A DNA stretch of 64,000 bases. It comes from Streptomyces sp. NBC_00190. Its GTDB lineage: Bacteria > Actinomycetota > Actinomycetes > Streptomycetales > Streptomycetaceae. The stretch spans positions 3,906,001 to 3,970,000 of the forward strand of contig NZ_CP108131.1 in the NCBI RefSeq assembly GCF_036203305.1, read 5' to 3'. Both the position numbers and the translations under genes were made by a program. Shown here piece by piece: positions 45,966 to 55,239 of this stretch. The notes beneath the pieces are model-generated. The model saw only the letters and a program-made list of their open reading frames with translations, was not told the origin of the DNA and did no database searches. Every line of letters starts with the position of its first letter. The first letter of the stretch is position 1.

Positions 45966-47636
45966 ATGGCCACGTCGGAGACGCCGACAGACGGCACGTC
46001 CATCACCCCGTCCGTGACCCCGGCCACGGCTCCGTCCATGGCCCCGGCCATGACCCATCCGCAGATCATGAAAGCGCTGTCCGGGCTGATGCTCGGCATG
46101 TTCGTGGCGATCCTGTCCTCCACGATCGTCTCCAACGCCCTGCCCCAGATCATCAGCGACCTCGGCGGCACCCAGTCCTCCTACACGTGGGTGGTGACCG
46201 CGGCCCTGCTGTCGATGACGGCGGCGACCCCGCTCTGGGGCAAGCTGTCCGACCTCTTCAGCAAGAAGCTGCTGGTCCAGATATCCCTCGTGATCTACGT
46301 GCTGGGCTCCGTGGTCGCGGGCATGTCCCAGAACACCGGCATGCTGATCGCCTGCCGCGTGGTCCAGGGCATCGGGGTCGGCGGCCTGTCCGCCCTCGCG
46401 CAGATCGTGATGGCCGCGATGATCTCCCCGCGCGAGCGAGGCCGGTACAGCGGCTACCTCGGCGCGGTCTTCGCCGTCGCCACCGTCGGCGGGCCGCTGC
46501 TGGGCGGTGTCATCACCGACACCGAGTGGCTGGGCTGGCGCTGGTGCTTCTACGTCGGCGTGCCCTTCGCGGTCATCGCCCTGATCGTGCTCCAGCGCAC
46601 CCTGCACCTGCCGGTCGTGCGCCGCGACGTCAAGGTCGACTGGCTGGGCGCCTTCCTGATCAGCGGCGCCGTCTCGCTGCTGCTGATCTGGGTCACGCAG
46701 GCCGGCGACTCCTATGCGTGGATCTCCTGGCAGACCTGGGCGATGACCGGCGGCGCGGTGGCGCTCGGACTGCTCTTCGTCCTCGTCGAGTCCCGTGCGA
46801 GCGACCCGATCATCCCGCTGCGGCTGTTCCGCAACAAGACCATCACCCTGGCCTCGGCGGCCTCGCTGTTCGTGGGCATCGCGATGTTCTCGGGCACGGT
46901 ATTTTTCAGCCAGTTCTTCCAGCTGGCCCGGGGCGAGTCCCCCACGATGTCCGGAGTCCTCACGATTCCGATGATCGGCGGGCTCTTCGTCTCCTCCACG
47001 GTTTCCGGTCTGGTGATCACCAAGACCGGCAGGTGGAAGGCCTGGCTCGTCTCCGGCGGTGTGCTGCTGACGGCCGGCCTGGGGCTGCTGGGCACCCTGC
47101 GGTACGACACCCCGTACTGGCACATCGCGCTCTACATGGCGCTGACCGGCCTCGGCCTCGGCATGATGATGCAGAACCTGGTCCTCGCCACCCAGAACCA
47201 GGTGGCCCCCGAGGACCTGGGCGCGGCCAGCTCGGTCGTCACCTTCTTCCGCTCGCTCGGCGGCGCCATGGGCGTCTCGGCGCTCGGCGCGGTGATGGCG
47301 CACCAGGTCACCGGATACGTGAAGGACGGCCTGGCCGCTCTCGGCCCGAAGGCCGCGGCGCTCGGCCACGGCGGCACGGGCGGCGGCGCCATCCCGGACC
47401 TCGACAAGCTGCCGGCCCCGTTCCGTACGGTCGTCGAGTCGGCGTACGGGCACGGCGTCGGCGACGTCTTCCTCTACGCGGCCCCCACCGCCCTGCTGGC
47501 GCTGCTGCTCTGCCTGTTCATCAAGGAGGTCGCGCTGAAGTCGAAGCCCGCGGCCCACTCCCCGGCGGCGGCGTCCGCCGACGCCTCCGCCCCCGCATCC
47601 GCCGGGACCCCTGCCGAGGCCTCCGCCAAGGCCTAG
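45966..47636 (+). CDS. EmrB/QacA-type MFS drug exporter (DHA2 family)
   Basis: 556 residues with about 14 transmembrane helices. DHA2 motifs include GKLSDLFSKK (motif A), ACRVVQGIGVGGLSALAQIV and GAVFAVATVGGPLLGG (motif C, antiporter). Proton-driven export of hydrophobic compounds or an antibiotic is expected. The C-terminal tail is Ala/Ser/Pro-rich. AAGGA lies before the ATG. It is in an operon with marR and ends 7 bp from the convergent tetR gene, so two regulators flank it. Confidence 0.92.
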   Translation: MATSETPTDGTSITPSVTPATAPSMAPAMTHPQIMKALSGLMLGMFVAILSSTIVSNALPQIISDLGGTQSSYTWVVTAALLSMTAATPLWGKLSDLFSKKLLVQISLVIYVLGSVVAGMSQNTGMLIACRVVQGIGVGGLSALAQIVMAAMISPRERGRYSGYLGAVFAVATVGGPLLGGVITDTEWLGWRWCFYVGVPFAVIALIVLQRTLHLPVVRRDVKVDWLGAFLISGAVSLLLIWVTQAGDSYAWISWQTWAMTGGAVALGLLFVLVESRASDPIIPLRLFRNKTITLASAASLFVGIAMFSGTVFFSQFFQLARGESPTMSGVLTIPMIGGLFVSSTVSGLVITKTGRWKAWLVSGGVLLTAGLGLLGTLRYDTPYWHIALYMALTGLGLGMMMQNLVLATQNQVAPEDLGAASSVVTFFRSLGGAMGVSALGAVMAHQVTGYVKDGLAALGPKAAALGHGGTGGGAIPDLDKLPAPFRTVVESAYGHGVGDVFLYAAPTALLALLLCLFIKEVALKSKPAAHSPAAASADASAPASAGTPAEASAKA

Positions 47637-47643
47637 GCGACGC

Positions 47644-48264
47644 TTAGGCGGCGGCCTTCGCCTCGATGCCCGCGATCAGGACGTCGAGCGCGAGACAGAA
47701 GTCGCCCTCGGGCGCCCGCCGGGCCGCGCCCCCGCAGCCGTGCAGGAACTGCGAGACGGCCAGGTGGGCGCCGGTCCGGGCGGAGCCGGCGAGGCCCGTG
47801 GCGTCCAACAGCCGCTGGAGGGCGGCGTCGAAGGCCCGGGCGTGCGGGCCGATGTTCGGATAGGCGGCGGCGAGCGGGGCCGCCCAGGGGTGGTCCGCCA
47901 GCACCCGCCGGTAGCCCCGGGCCAGCGCACGCAGCCGGCCGGGCCAGCCTTCCGGCACCGGCCCGGCCGACAGGGCCAGCTCGCCCAGGGCGCTGTCCAG
48001 GGCGAGTTCGAGCAGATCGTGCTTGGTGTCCACGTACCAGTACAGGGACATCGCGGTGACCCCGAGCCGGGCGGCGAGCCGGCGCATCGAGAACCGGGCC
48101 AGCCCCTCGGCGTCGAGCAGCCGCACGGTGGCGGCGGTGATCCGTTCCCGGTCGAGCCCGGAGGGCGCCTCGCTGCGGCGTCTGGCGGGTGCGGCGGGTC
48201 TGGCGGCCAGCCACACACTGGACTCGGCCGGGAGCGGATCGCCGGAATCGGCCGCGGTCGCCAT
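47644..48264 (-). CDS. TetR-family transcriptional regulator
   Basis: 206 residues: N-terminal helix-turn-helix (ITAATVRLLDAEGLARFSMRRLAARLGVTAMSLYWYVDTKHDL) and a TetR_C-type ligand domain (LRALARGYRRVLADHPWAAPL). It is convergent with the exporter gene, so its target may be elsewhere or its own promoter. Confidence 0.88.
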   Translation of the reverse strand: MATAADSGDPLPAESSVWLAARPAAPARRRSEAPSGLDRERITAATVRLLDAEGLARFSMRRLAARLGVTAMSLYWYVDTKHDLLELALDSALGELALSAGPVPEGWPGRLRALARGYRRVLADHPWAAPLAAAYPNIGPHARAFDAALQRLLDATGLAGSARTGAHLAVSQFLHGCGGAARRAPEGDFCLALDVLIAGIEAKAAA

Positions 48265-48403
48265 GGAGGCACCCTCCTCACACCAGGTGGATCAGCCCGG
48301 AATGCCCGGTCCGCCCTCTCGATGCTAGGTCCTGTCGTCGAAGCAGGGCCTTACCGGCGCTCCTTTGACGACCGGGCCTGAGGTTCCGCGTGGTCGGGCC
48401 GGA

Positions 48404-50605
48404 TCAGGACGTGGGAGCCGTGAGGTCGTAGACGGTGGCTCCGCCCAGGGTCGACTCCTCGAACGTGGCCTTCACCCAGCTTTCGATCGCGCTGCTGGTG
48501 CCGCCGCCCGGACCGCCCTGCCGCATCCCGCCGGCGGCCTCGGCGGACCCGCCTGCCTGGCCACCTGCCTGACCGCCGCCCTGGCCGCCTCCCTGGCTGA
48601 TGAACCAGTGGATCCGGCCGTCCTTCACGTACTGCTTGAACTGCTCCAGCGTGGGCGAGGGGTCACTGCCGTTGAAGCCGCCGACGGGCATCACGGGGAC
48701 ACCCGAGGCCAGTTGGTAGCTCGCCGCGTTCTGGGAGCCGACGGCGGCCGCCGCCCAGGTGTACTTTCCGGCGTCGGCCCGCAGCGCCGCCTTGGCCTCG
48801 GCGCCGACCTGGGTGCCGCCCAGCAGGCCGCCGGGCCCGCCCTGGCCGCCGCCGGCGCGCTCCATGCCGCGCCCGCCCTGACCGCCCGGAGCCCCCGCAC
48901 CGCCCGGTGCTCCCGTACCGCCCGGGGCTCCCTGACCGCCCCCGCCCGGCGGCATGCCGCCCTGCGGCAGGGTGTTCCCGCCCCGCGGGCCGCCCTGCTG
49001 CATGCCACCGGGGCCGCCCCGCGGCATCTCACCTGCCGGGAAGGCGCCCCGCATCATGCCGCCGGGTCCGCCCCGGCCGCCCGCCACCGCCGGTCCGGCG
49101 GTCACGATCGAGCCCGCGTGCCCGGTCTGCACGGTGGTCAGGCAGTACGCGAGCGGGCCCGCCAGCGCAGCACCCACCCCCAGCGCCGCGGTGGCCAGCA
49201 GCACCCGGCGCCCGGCCGCCGCGACGAACGGCAGCGCGGCCGCGGCGAGCAGGCCCCCCACCAGGACCGCCCAGCGCAGCCACGGAAGGTAGCCGGTGGC
49301 CCGGCCGAGCAGGACGTACGACCAGACGGCGGTCAGTGCCAGCGTCCCGGACAGGGCGAACAGCGCGGCCCGGGAGCCCCGCTCCTCCCACAGCACGGCG
49401 ACGCCCATGCCGATCAGCGCGGCGACGAACGGCGCCAGCGCCACGGTGTAGTACTCGTGGAAGATGCCCTGCATGTAGCTGAAGACGACCGCGGTGATCA
49501 GCAGCGAACCGCCCCAGGCCAGGAAGGCCGCGCGGGCCATGCCCTCCAGCGAGTCGGTGGCCCGGCGGGCGCGCCAGGTGACCACCAGTCCGGCCACGAG
49601 CAGGACCAGGGCGGCGGGCAGCAGCCAGGAGATCTGACCGCCGATGTTGGCCGAGAAGAGCCGGTCGATGCCCGTCTCACCCCAGCCGCCGCCGGGGCCG
49701 CCGCCGCCGGGGCCGCCGCCACCGGCGCGTCCGCCGCCGCCGACGCTGCCCGTCTCGTTGCCGTTGATCCGCCCCAGGCCGTTGTAGCCGAGCGTCAGTT
49801 CCAGGAAGGAGTTGTTCTGCGAGCCGCCGATGTAGGGGCGGGAGGAGGCGGGCCACAGTTCCACGACGGCCACCCACCAGCCGCCGGCCACCACCATCGC
49901 GAGCCCGGCGAGCAGCAGCTGGCCCAGACGCCTGCGCAGCGGGGTGGGCGCGCAGACGGCGTACAGCACGGCGAGCGGCGGCAGGATCACGAAGGCCTGG
50001 AGGGTCTTGGTGAGGAAGGCGAAGCCGACCGCGACACCGGCCCACAGCAGCCAGTCGGTGCGTGCCCCGTCGAGGGCGCGCAGGACGCAGTACACGGTGA
50101 CCGTGAGCAGCAGGGTCAGCAGCGCGTCGGGGTTGTTGAAGCGGAACATCAGCGCGGCGACGGGCGTGAGCGCGAAGGCGGCGCCGCTCAGCAGCGCGGC
50201 CCCCGGACCGAACTGGCGCCGTACGGCGGCGTACAGCACAGCGGTCGTCGCGACGCCCATCAGGGCCTGCGGGACGAGGATCTGCCAGGAGCCGAGCCCG
50301 AACAGGCGGACCGACAGCATCATCGGCCACAGGGCGGCCGGGGGCTTGTCGACGGTGATGGAGTTCCCGGCGTCGGAGGAGCCGAAGAAGAAGGCCTTCC
50401 AGCTCTCGCTGCCCGCCTGCACGGCGGCGGAGTAGAAGGAGTTGGCGTAGCCGGAGGACCCCAGGTCCCAGAGCAGCAGGACGGCCGTGGCGATCAGCAG
50501 CCCGGCGAAGGCGGGCCGTTCCCAGCGGGGCCGGTCGGTGGCGTGCCGGCCGGTACGGGTCCGGGCTTCGGGGACCGGGAAGAGCGGGGTTGCTGCGGTG
50601 GTCAT
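48404..50605 (-). CDS. Family 39 glycosyltransferase, polytopic, with Gly-rich insertions
   Basis: 733 residues. A polyprenyl-phosphate-sugar-dependent transferase (PMT/ArnT type): the first loop after TM1 has the acidic GNSITVDKPPAALWP and about 12 transmembrane helices follow to about residue 480. Two low-complexity Gly/Pro insertions stand out: one in the external loop at about 287-306 and a long one at about 495-600 (GGPGGM, GGQGAPGG repeats). The C-terminal external domain ends GGATVYDLTAPTS. It is coupled to the GT2 gene by an ATGA overlap, which would supply the lipid-linked sugar. Confidence 0.85.
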   Translation of the reverse strand: MTTAATPLFPVPEARTRTGRHATDRPRWERPAFAGLLIATAVLLLWDLGSSGYANSFYSAAVQAGSESWKAFFFGSSDAGNSITVDKPPAALWPMMLSVRLFGLGSWQILVPQALMGVATTAVLYAAVRRQFGPGAALLSGAAFALTPVAALMFRFNNPDALLTLLLTVTVYCVLRALDGARTDWLLWAGVAVGFAFLTKTLQAFVILPPLAVLYAVCAPTPLRRRLGQLLLAGLAMVVAGGWWVAVVELWPASSRPYIGGSQNNSFLELTLGYNGLGRINGNETGSVGGGGRAGGGGPGGGGPGGGWGETGIDRLFSANIGGQISWLLPAALVLLVAGLVVTWRARRATDSLEGMARAAFLAWGGSLLITAVVFSYMQGIFHEYYTVALAPFVAALIGMGVAVLWEERGSRAALFALSGTLALTAVWSYVLLGRATGYLPWLRWAVLVGGLLAAAALPFVAAAGRRVLLATAALGVGAALAGPLAYCLTTVQTGHAGSIVTAGPAVAGGRGGPGGMMRGAFPAGEMPRGGPGGMQQGGPRGGNTLPQGGMPPGGGGQGAPGGTGAPGGAGAPGGQGGRGMERAGGGQGGPGGLLGGTQVGAEAKAALRADAGKYTWAAAAVGSQNAASYQLASGVPVMPVGGFNGSDPSPTLEQFKQYVKDGRIHWFISQGGGQGGGQAGGQAGGSAEAAGGMRQGGPGGGTSSAIESWVKATFEESTLGGATVYDLTAPTS

Positions 50606-51870
50606 CGGATGACGTCCTTCACGGGAGTGTCGCGCCGCTCGGGGAAGACCCAGGCGCGGAAGAGCAGGAACCGCAGCACGGTGGCGGCGAGGTTGGCGGT
50701 GATCAGGACGGCCAGCTCGGTGCTGTGCGCGGGGGCGGCCGCGGCCGCTCCGAGGGCGGCGAGGGAGCCGCTGGTCAGGGCGAGGCCGATGGCGAACACC
50801 ACCAGCCCCTGGGCCTGGTGGCGTACGGCCCGGTCCCGGCCGCGCACCCCGAAGGTGAGCCGGCGGTTGGCGGCCGTGTTGGCGACGGCCGAGAGCAGCA
50901 GGGCGGCGCCGTTGGCGACCTGCGGGCCCGCTCCGGTGCGGAAGGCGGAGTACAGCAGCAGGTAGAGCAGGGTGGACAGGGCCCCGACGGCGCAGAAGCC
51001 GAGGAGCTGGCGGGCCAGTCCGCGGTCCACGCCGGGCAGCGCGGTGCGGTCGCGCGGGTCGTCGCCGAAGGGGCGGGCGAGCCGGTCGAGCGGGAGCGCG
51101 CCGACCGCCAGGGCCCGGCCCACCCGCCAGACGCCCTTGAGGTCCTCGGTGGCGGTCTTCACGATGTGGACGGTGGAATCGGGGTCGTCGACCCAGTCCA
51201 CCGGCACCTCGTGGATCCGCAGCCCGGCCCGCTCGGCGAGCACGAGCATTTCGGTGTCGAAGAACCAGCCGGTGTCCTCCACCAGGGGCAGCAGACGCTC
51301 GGCGACCTCCCGCCGGATGGCTTTGAACCCGCACTGGGCGTCGCTGAAGCGGGCGGCGAGCGAGGAGCGCAGGAGGAGGTTGTAGGCGCGGGAGACGAAC
51401 TCCCGCTTCGCTCCCCGCACCACCCGGGAGGACCGGGCGAGGCGGGTGCCGATGGCGAGGTCGGAGTGGCCGGAGATCAGCGGGGCGACCAGGGGCAGCA
51501 GGGCGTTGAGGTCGGTGGAGAGGTCCACGTCCATGTACGCCAGTACCGGTGCGTCGGAGCCGGACCAGACGGTGCGCAGGGCCCTGCCCCGGCCCTTCTC
51601 CTCCAGCCGCGTGCTGCGTACCCCGTCCAGGGCCGCGGCGAGCTCGCCCGCGACCTCGGGGGTGCGGTCGGTGCTCGCGTTGTCGGCGACGGTGATCCGG
51701 AAGGGATAGGGGAAGGTGCGGGTGAGGTGCTCGTGCAGCCTGCGCACGCACGGTCCGAGGTCTTTCTCCTCGTTGAAGACCGGGATCACCACGTCGAGGA
51801 CGGGCTCGCCGGGCAGGGGCGCGAGTGGAGCCCGTGCCGGAAGGGCCCCGGGAGAGGCGTCGATTGGCAT
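50602..51870 (-). CDS. GT2 polyprenol-phosphate glycosyltransferase fused to GtrA domain
   Basis: 422 residues: GT2 domain at about 22-260 (LDVVIPVFNEEKDLGPCV, metal DxD AYMDVDLST) like dolichol-phosphate mannose/glucose synthases, then a four-helix GtrA membrane domain (about 285-415) thought to flip the lipid-linked sugar. The fusion couples synthesis and flipping. The next gene, the family 39 transferase, would use the product. It starts 26 bp after the kinase stop, in one operon with the two-component system. Confidence 0.9.
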   Translation of the reverse strand: MPIDASPGALPARAPLAPLPGEPVLDVVIPVFNEEKDLGPCVRRLHEHLTRTFPYPFRITVADNASTDRTPEVAGELAAALDGVRSTRLEEKGRGRALRTVWSGSDAPVLAYMDVDLSTDLNALLPLVAPLISGHSDLAIGTRLARSSRVVRGAKREFVSRAYNLLLRSSLAARFSDAQCGFKAIRREVAERLLPLVEDTGWFFDTEMLVLAERAGLRIHEVPVDWVDDPDSTVHIVKTATEDLKGVWRVGRALAVGALPLDRLARPFGDDPRDRTALPGVDRGLARQLLGFCAVGALSTLLYLLLYSAFRTGAGPQVANGAALLLSAVANTAANRRLTFGVRGRDRAVRHQAQGLVVFAIGLALTSGSLAALGAAAAAPAHSTELAVLITANLAATVLRFLLFRAWVFPERRDTPVKDVIR

Positions 51871-51895
51871 GTGACGACACTCGCCGGGCGGCCTG

Positions 51896-53521
51896 TCACC
51901 GCTGTGTGATGAGCCTGTGCCCCGTCTGTGAGTCCGTGTGCGAGTCCGTCCGTGAGTCCGTCCGTGAGTCCGGATCCGTGTGCGCGTGCGCGTGCGCGTG
52001 CGGCAGCAGGACCTCGAAGCAGGTCCGCCCGGGCTCGCTGCGCACGCCGACCCGGCCACCGTGCGCGGTGACCACGGCCTGGACGATGGCGAGCCCCAGT
52101 CCGGTGGAACCCGCCGCACGGGATCGGGACGCGTCGCCGCGGGCGAAGCGCTCGAAGACGTGGGGGAGCAGGTCGGGCGGGATACCGGGCCCGTCGTCCT
52201 CGATCAGCAGCCGGACGGCGGACGTCTCTCCCCCGGCTGCCGCAGCGCGTGCCGCAGCGGGCGCCACAGCGGGCGCCGCGAGCGAAACGTGCGCGGTGAC
52301 GGTGGTGCCGGGCGGGGTGTGCGTACGGGCGTTGGCGAGGAGGTTGACCAGGACCTGCTGGATACGGGCCGGGTCGACGCGGACGGGCACGGGTTCGTCG
52401 GGCAGGCGCAGCCGCCAGTGGTGCTCGGGGCCGGCGGCCCTGGCATCGCTGACGGCGTCGACGACGAGCGGGGCCAGGTCGGTGTCGGTGTCGCCGGTGG
52501 ACAGGGGCCGGCCCGCGTCGAGCCGGGCCAGCAGCAGCAGGTCCTCGACCAGGCCGGTCATGCGGGTGGCCTCGGACTCGATCCGGCCCAGGGCGTGCCG
52601 GGTGTCGGGGCCCGGCTCCTCCCGCCCCCGGCGGGTCAGCTCGGCGTATCCGCGGATGGAGGCCAGCGGGGTGCGCAGTTCGTGGCTGGCGTCGGCGACG
52701 AACTGCCGGACCCGCATCTCGCTCTGCTGGCGGGCCGTGAGCGCGGAGGAGACGTGGCCGAGCATCCGGTTGAGGGCCGCGCCGACCTGGCCCACCTCGG
52801 TGCGGGGGTCGGCCTCGGCAGCCCGGACCCGTTCGTGCAGCGCGGGCTCGCCGCTGTGCAGGGGCAGTTCGGAGACCCGGGTGGCGGTGGCGGCCACCCG
52901 GCGCAGCGGGCGCAGGGCGACCCCGACCAGTGCCTGGCCGGCGAGGGAGGCCGCGATCAGCCCGGCGAGGGTGACGCAGACCTCCACAGCGACCAGGGTG
53001 TTCACGGTGGAGTCGACCTCGTGGAGCGGGAAGCCGAGAACGAGGCTTCCGTCGGGCGCGGGCAGCACCCGGTACGACCCGAGCCCGGGCAGGCTCAGGT
53101 TCACGGGTGCGCTGCGGCCCTGCTCGGCCGTGCGGGCAGCCTTGGCGAGGACCGCGGTCTGGGCCTCGGTGAGGGGCTGGCTACGGCGTTCGGGGTCTTC
53201 GTCGCGCACGCTGCGGTAGGCCCCGAGCACCTTGCCGTCGGAGTCGATGCGGAATCCGACGGCGCCGAGCGGTGTGCCCGGGCCGAGGACGGACCGCCCC
53301 TCCCTGATCGCCTTCTGCACGCCGGGGGGCGAGGAGGCCATGCCGACCGAGATCCGCAGCTGGTCGTCGAGGTTGTTGACCAGGTACAAGCGCAGGGCGA
53401 GGGTGGTGACGGTCCCGATGGCCGCGCCCACGACGGCGATCAGCGCCACCGCCGAGACGACGAGCCGGGTCCGCAGGGACCAGGGGCGGCCCGGCCGCTT
53501 CGGGCGGAGGCGGACGGCCAC
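51896..53521 (-). CDS. HAMP-containing sensor histidine kinase
   Basis: 541 residues: two transmembrane helices (about 20-45 and 178-200) around an external sensor domain, HAMP, HisKA (FVADASHELRTPLASIRGY, acceptor His) and HATPase (NLLANA, EDDGPGIPP, STGLGLAIVQ). The C-terminal 30 residues are low-complexity (HAHAHAHT, then SRTDSRTDSHTDSQT), encoded by tandem DNA repeats at 51920-52010. GTG 53521 overlaps the regulator's TAG stop by one base. It probably controls the glycosyltransferase genes downstream. Confidence 0.9.
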   Translation of the reverse strand: MAVRLRPKRPGRPWSLRTRLVVSAVALIAVVGAAIGTVTTLALRLYLVNNLDDQLRISVGMASSPPGVQKAIREGRSVLGPGTPLGAVGFRIDSDGKVLGAYRSVRDEDPERRSQPLTEAQTAVLAKAARTAEQGRSAPVNLSLPGLGSYRVLPAPDGSLVLGFPLHEVDSTVNTLVAVEVCVTLAGLIAASLAGQALVGVALRPLRRVAATATRVSELPLHSGEPALHERVRAAEADPRTEVGQVGAALNRMLGHVSSALTARQQSEMRVRQFVADASHELRTPLASIRGYAELTRRGREEPGPDTRHALGRIESEATRMTGLVEDLLLLARLDAGRPLSTGDTDTDLAPLVVDAVSDARAAGPEHHWRLRLPDEPVPVRVDPARIQQVLVNLLANARTHTPPGTTVTAHVSLAAPAVAPAAARAAAAGGETSAVRLLIEDDGPGIPPDLLPHVFERFARGDASRSRAAGSTGLGLAIVQAVVTAHGGRVGVRSEPGRTCFEVLLPHAHAHAHTDPDSRTDSRTDSHTDSQTGHRLITQR

Positions 53522-54288
53522 TAGTCGGCCGGCTTGATCAGGTAGCCGGCGCCCCGCCGGGTGTGGATCATCGGCGCCATTCCCGGCCCGCTCTCCAGCT
53601 TCCGCCGCAGGTAGGAGATGTACAGCTCGACCACATTGGCCTGGCCGCCGAAGTCGTAGGACCACACCCTGTCCAGGATCTGGGCCTTGCTCAGCACGCG
53701 GCGCGGGTTGCGCATCAGGTAGCGCAGCAGCTCGAACTCGGTGGCGGTCAGGTGGATCTCCCGGCCGCCGCGGACCACCTCGTGGCTGTCCTCGTCGAGG
53801 TGCAGGTCACCGACGGCGAGCACCGAGCCGCCGCGCGCGGCCTGCGCCGCGCCCGAGCGCCGGACCAGGCCGCGCAGCCGGGCCACGACCTCCTCCAGGC
53901 TGAACGGCTTGGTGACGTAGTCGTCGCCCCCCGCCGTCAGGCCCGCGATGCGGTCCTCGACGGAGTCCTTGGCGGTCAGGAAGAGCACGGGGACCTGGGG
54001 GATCTCCCGGCGCAGCTGCCCCAGGACGGCGAGCCCGTCCATGTCGGGGAGCATGATGTCGAGGACCACGACGTCCGGCCGGAACTCGCGGGCCGCCCGC
54101 ACCGCGCCCGCCCCGTCACCGGCGCTGCGGACCTCGCAGCCCTCGTAGCGCAGGGCCATGGACAGCAGCTCGGAGAGTGAGGCCTCGTCGTCGACGACGA
54201 GGACCCGGCAGGCTCCGCCGTCGGGCCGTGTCAGGGCCGTCGGGCTGTTCGTGGACGTGGACGCGTGGGATGTGGTCGTCGCAGTCAT
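53521..54288 (-). CDS. OmpR-family response regulator
   Basis: 255 residues: an N-terminal Ser/Thr-rich extension of about 25 residues, receiver with VVDDE and phospho-acceptor Asp77 (VVVLDIMLPD), FLTAKD, TKPF, and a C-terminal winged helix (ATEFELLRYLMRNPRRVLSKAQILDRVW). First gene of the regulator-kinase-GT2-GT39 operon on the minus strand. Confidence 0.93.
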   Translation of the reverse strand: MTATTTSHASTSTNSPTALTRPDGGACRVLVVDDEASLSELLSMALRYEGCEVRSAGDGAGAVRAAREFRPDVVVLDIMLPDMDGLAVLGQLRREIPQVPVLFLTAKDSVEDRIAGLTAGGDDYVTKPFSLEEVVARLRGLVRRSGAAQAARGGSVLAVGDLHLDEDSHEVVRGGREIHLTATEFELLRYLMRNPRRVLSKAQILDRVWSYDFGGQANVVELYISYLRRKLESGPGMAPMIHTRRGAGYLIKPAD

Positions 54289-54357
54289 ACGACCACGCTG
54301 TCCGGCGCCCCTGAGAGCGTTCTTGTCCCTATCTGTGAATTTCCTGAGAAACGCCGC

Positions 54358-55239
54358 TCAGCCGTCGAGCCGGAACAGGCGGGCGGCGTTGTCGTGGCAG
54401 ACGGCACGCAGCCAGTCGTCGCCGAGGCCGAGACGTTCGAGGGCAGCGAGCTGGTGTTCGTAGGGGTAGGGGATGTTCGGGAAGTCGGTGCCGAGCAGGA
54501 TCCGGTCGCCGAGGTCGGCGAGCCGCCCGAGGTCCCCGGGCGGGAAGGCGCTGAGCTGCTCGGAGAAGTCGGTGAACGCCATGGTGGTGTCGAGGCGCAC
54601 CTCGGTGTACCGGTCGGCGAGGTCGAGGAAGTCGGCGTACTCGGGCATGCCCATGTGGGCGACGATCAACGGCAGCCGCGGGTGGCGGGCCAGCAGCCGG
54701 GCGATCGGCTCGGGGCCGGTGTGCTTGCCCGGCGCGGGCCCGGACCCGCAGTGGATCACGGTCGGGACGCCGGCCTCGGCGAGCAGTCCCCAGACGGGGT
54801 CGAGCCGGTCGTCGTTCGGGTCGTAGCCACCGACCTGGAGGTGCGACTTGAAGACCCGGGCCCCGGTGTCGAGGGCCCGGCGGACGTACTCCGCCACGCC
54901 CTCCTCCGGAAAGAAGGTCGCGGTGTGCAGGCAGTCCGGGGTCCGGGCGGCGAAGTCGGCGGACCAGGCGTTGAGCCATGCGGCCATCGCCGGCTTGTGC
55001 GGGTACAGCATGGCGGTGAAGGCCCGGACCCCGAACTCCCTCAGGAGCGCGACCCGCTGCTCCTCCTCGTGCCGGTAGGTGATGGGCCACTCGACACCGG
55101 TCAGCGGGCCGATCGCGTCGAAGTACTCCCAGACCTTGTCCAGGACCCGCTCGGGCATGAAGTGCGTGTGGACGTCCACCAGTCCGGGCAGCCCGAGCCG
55201 CTCCCGGAAGGCACGGACCGCCTCAGCCGTTGCGGGCAA
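54358..55239 (-). CDS. Amidohydrolase-2 family protein
   Basis: 293 residues, TIM-barrel metal-dependent hydrolase: metal ligands in VDVHTHF (HxH), TVIHCGSG, IVAHMGMPEY and the catalytic Asp in LLGTDFPNIPY. Related members are decarboxylases (ACMSD-like), so it may decarboxylate rather than hydrolyse. The open frame begins at TTG 55239 inside the upstream monooxygenase gene (17-bp overlap); a downstream start at about 55200 is possible. Confidence 0.82.
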   Translation of the reverse strand: MPATAEAVRAFRERLGLPGLVDVHTHFMPERVLDKVWEYFDAIGPLTGVEWPITYRHEEEQRVALLREFGVRAFTAMLYPHKPAMAAWLNAWSADFAARTPDCLHTATFFPEEGVAEYVRRALDTGARVFKSHLQVGGYDPNDDRLDPVWGLLAEAGVPTVIHCGSGPAPGKHTGPEPIARLLARHPRLPLIVAHMGMPEYADFLDLADRYTEVRLDTTMAFTDFSEQLSAFPPGDLGRLADLGDRILLGTDFPNIPYPYEHQLAALERLGLGDDWLRAVCHDNAARLFRLDG

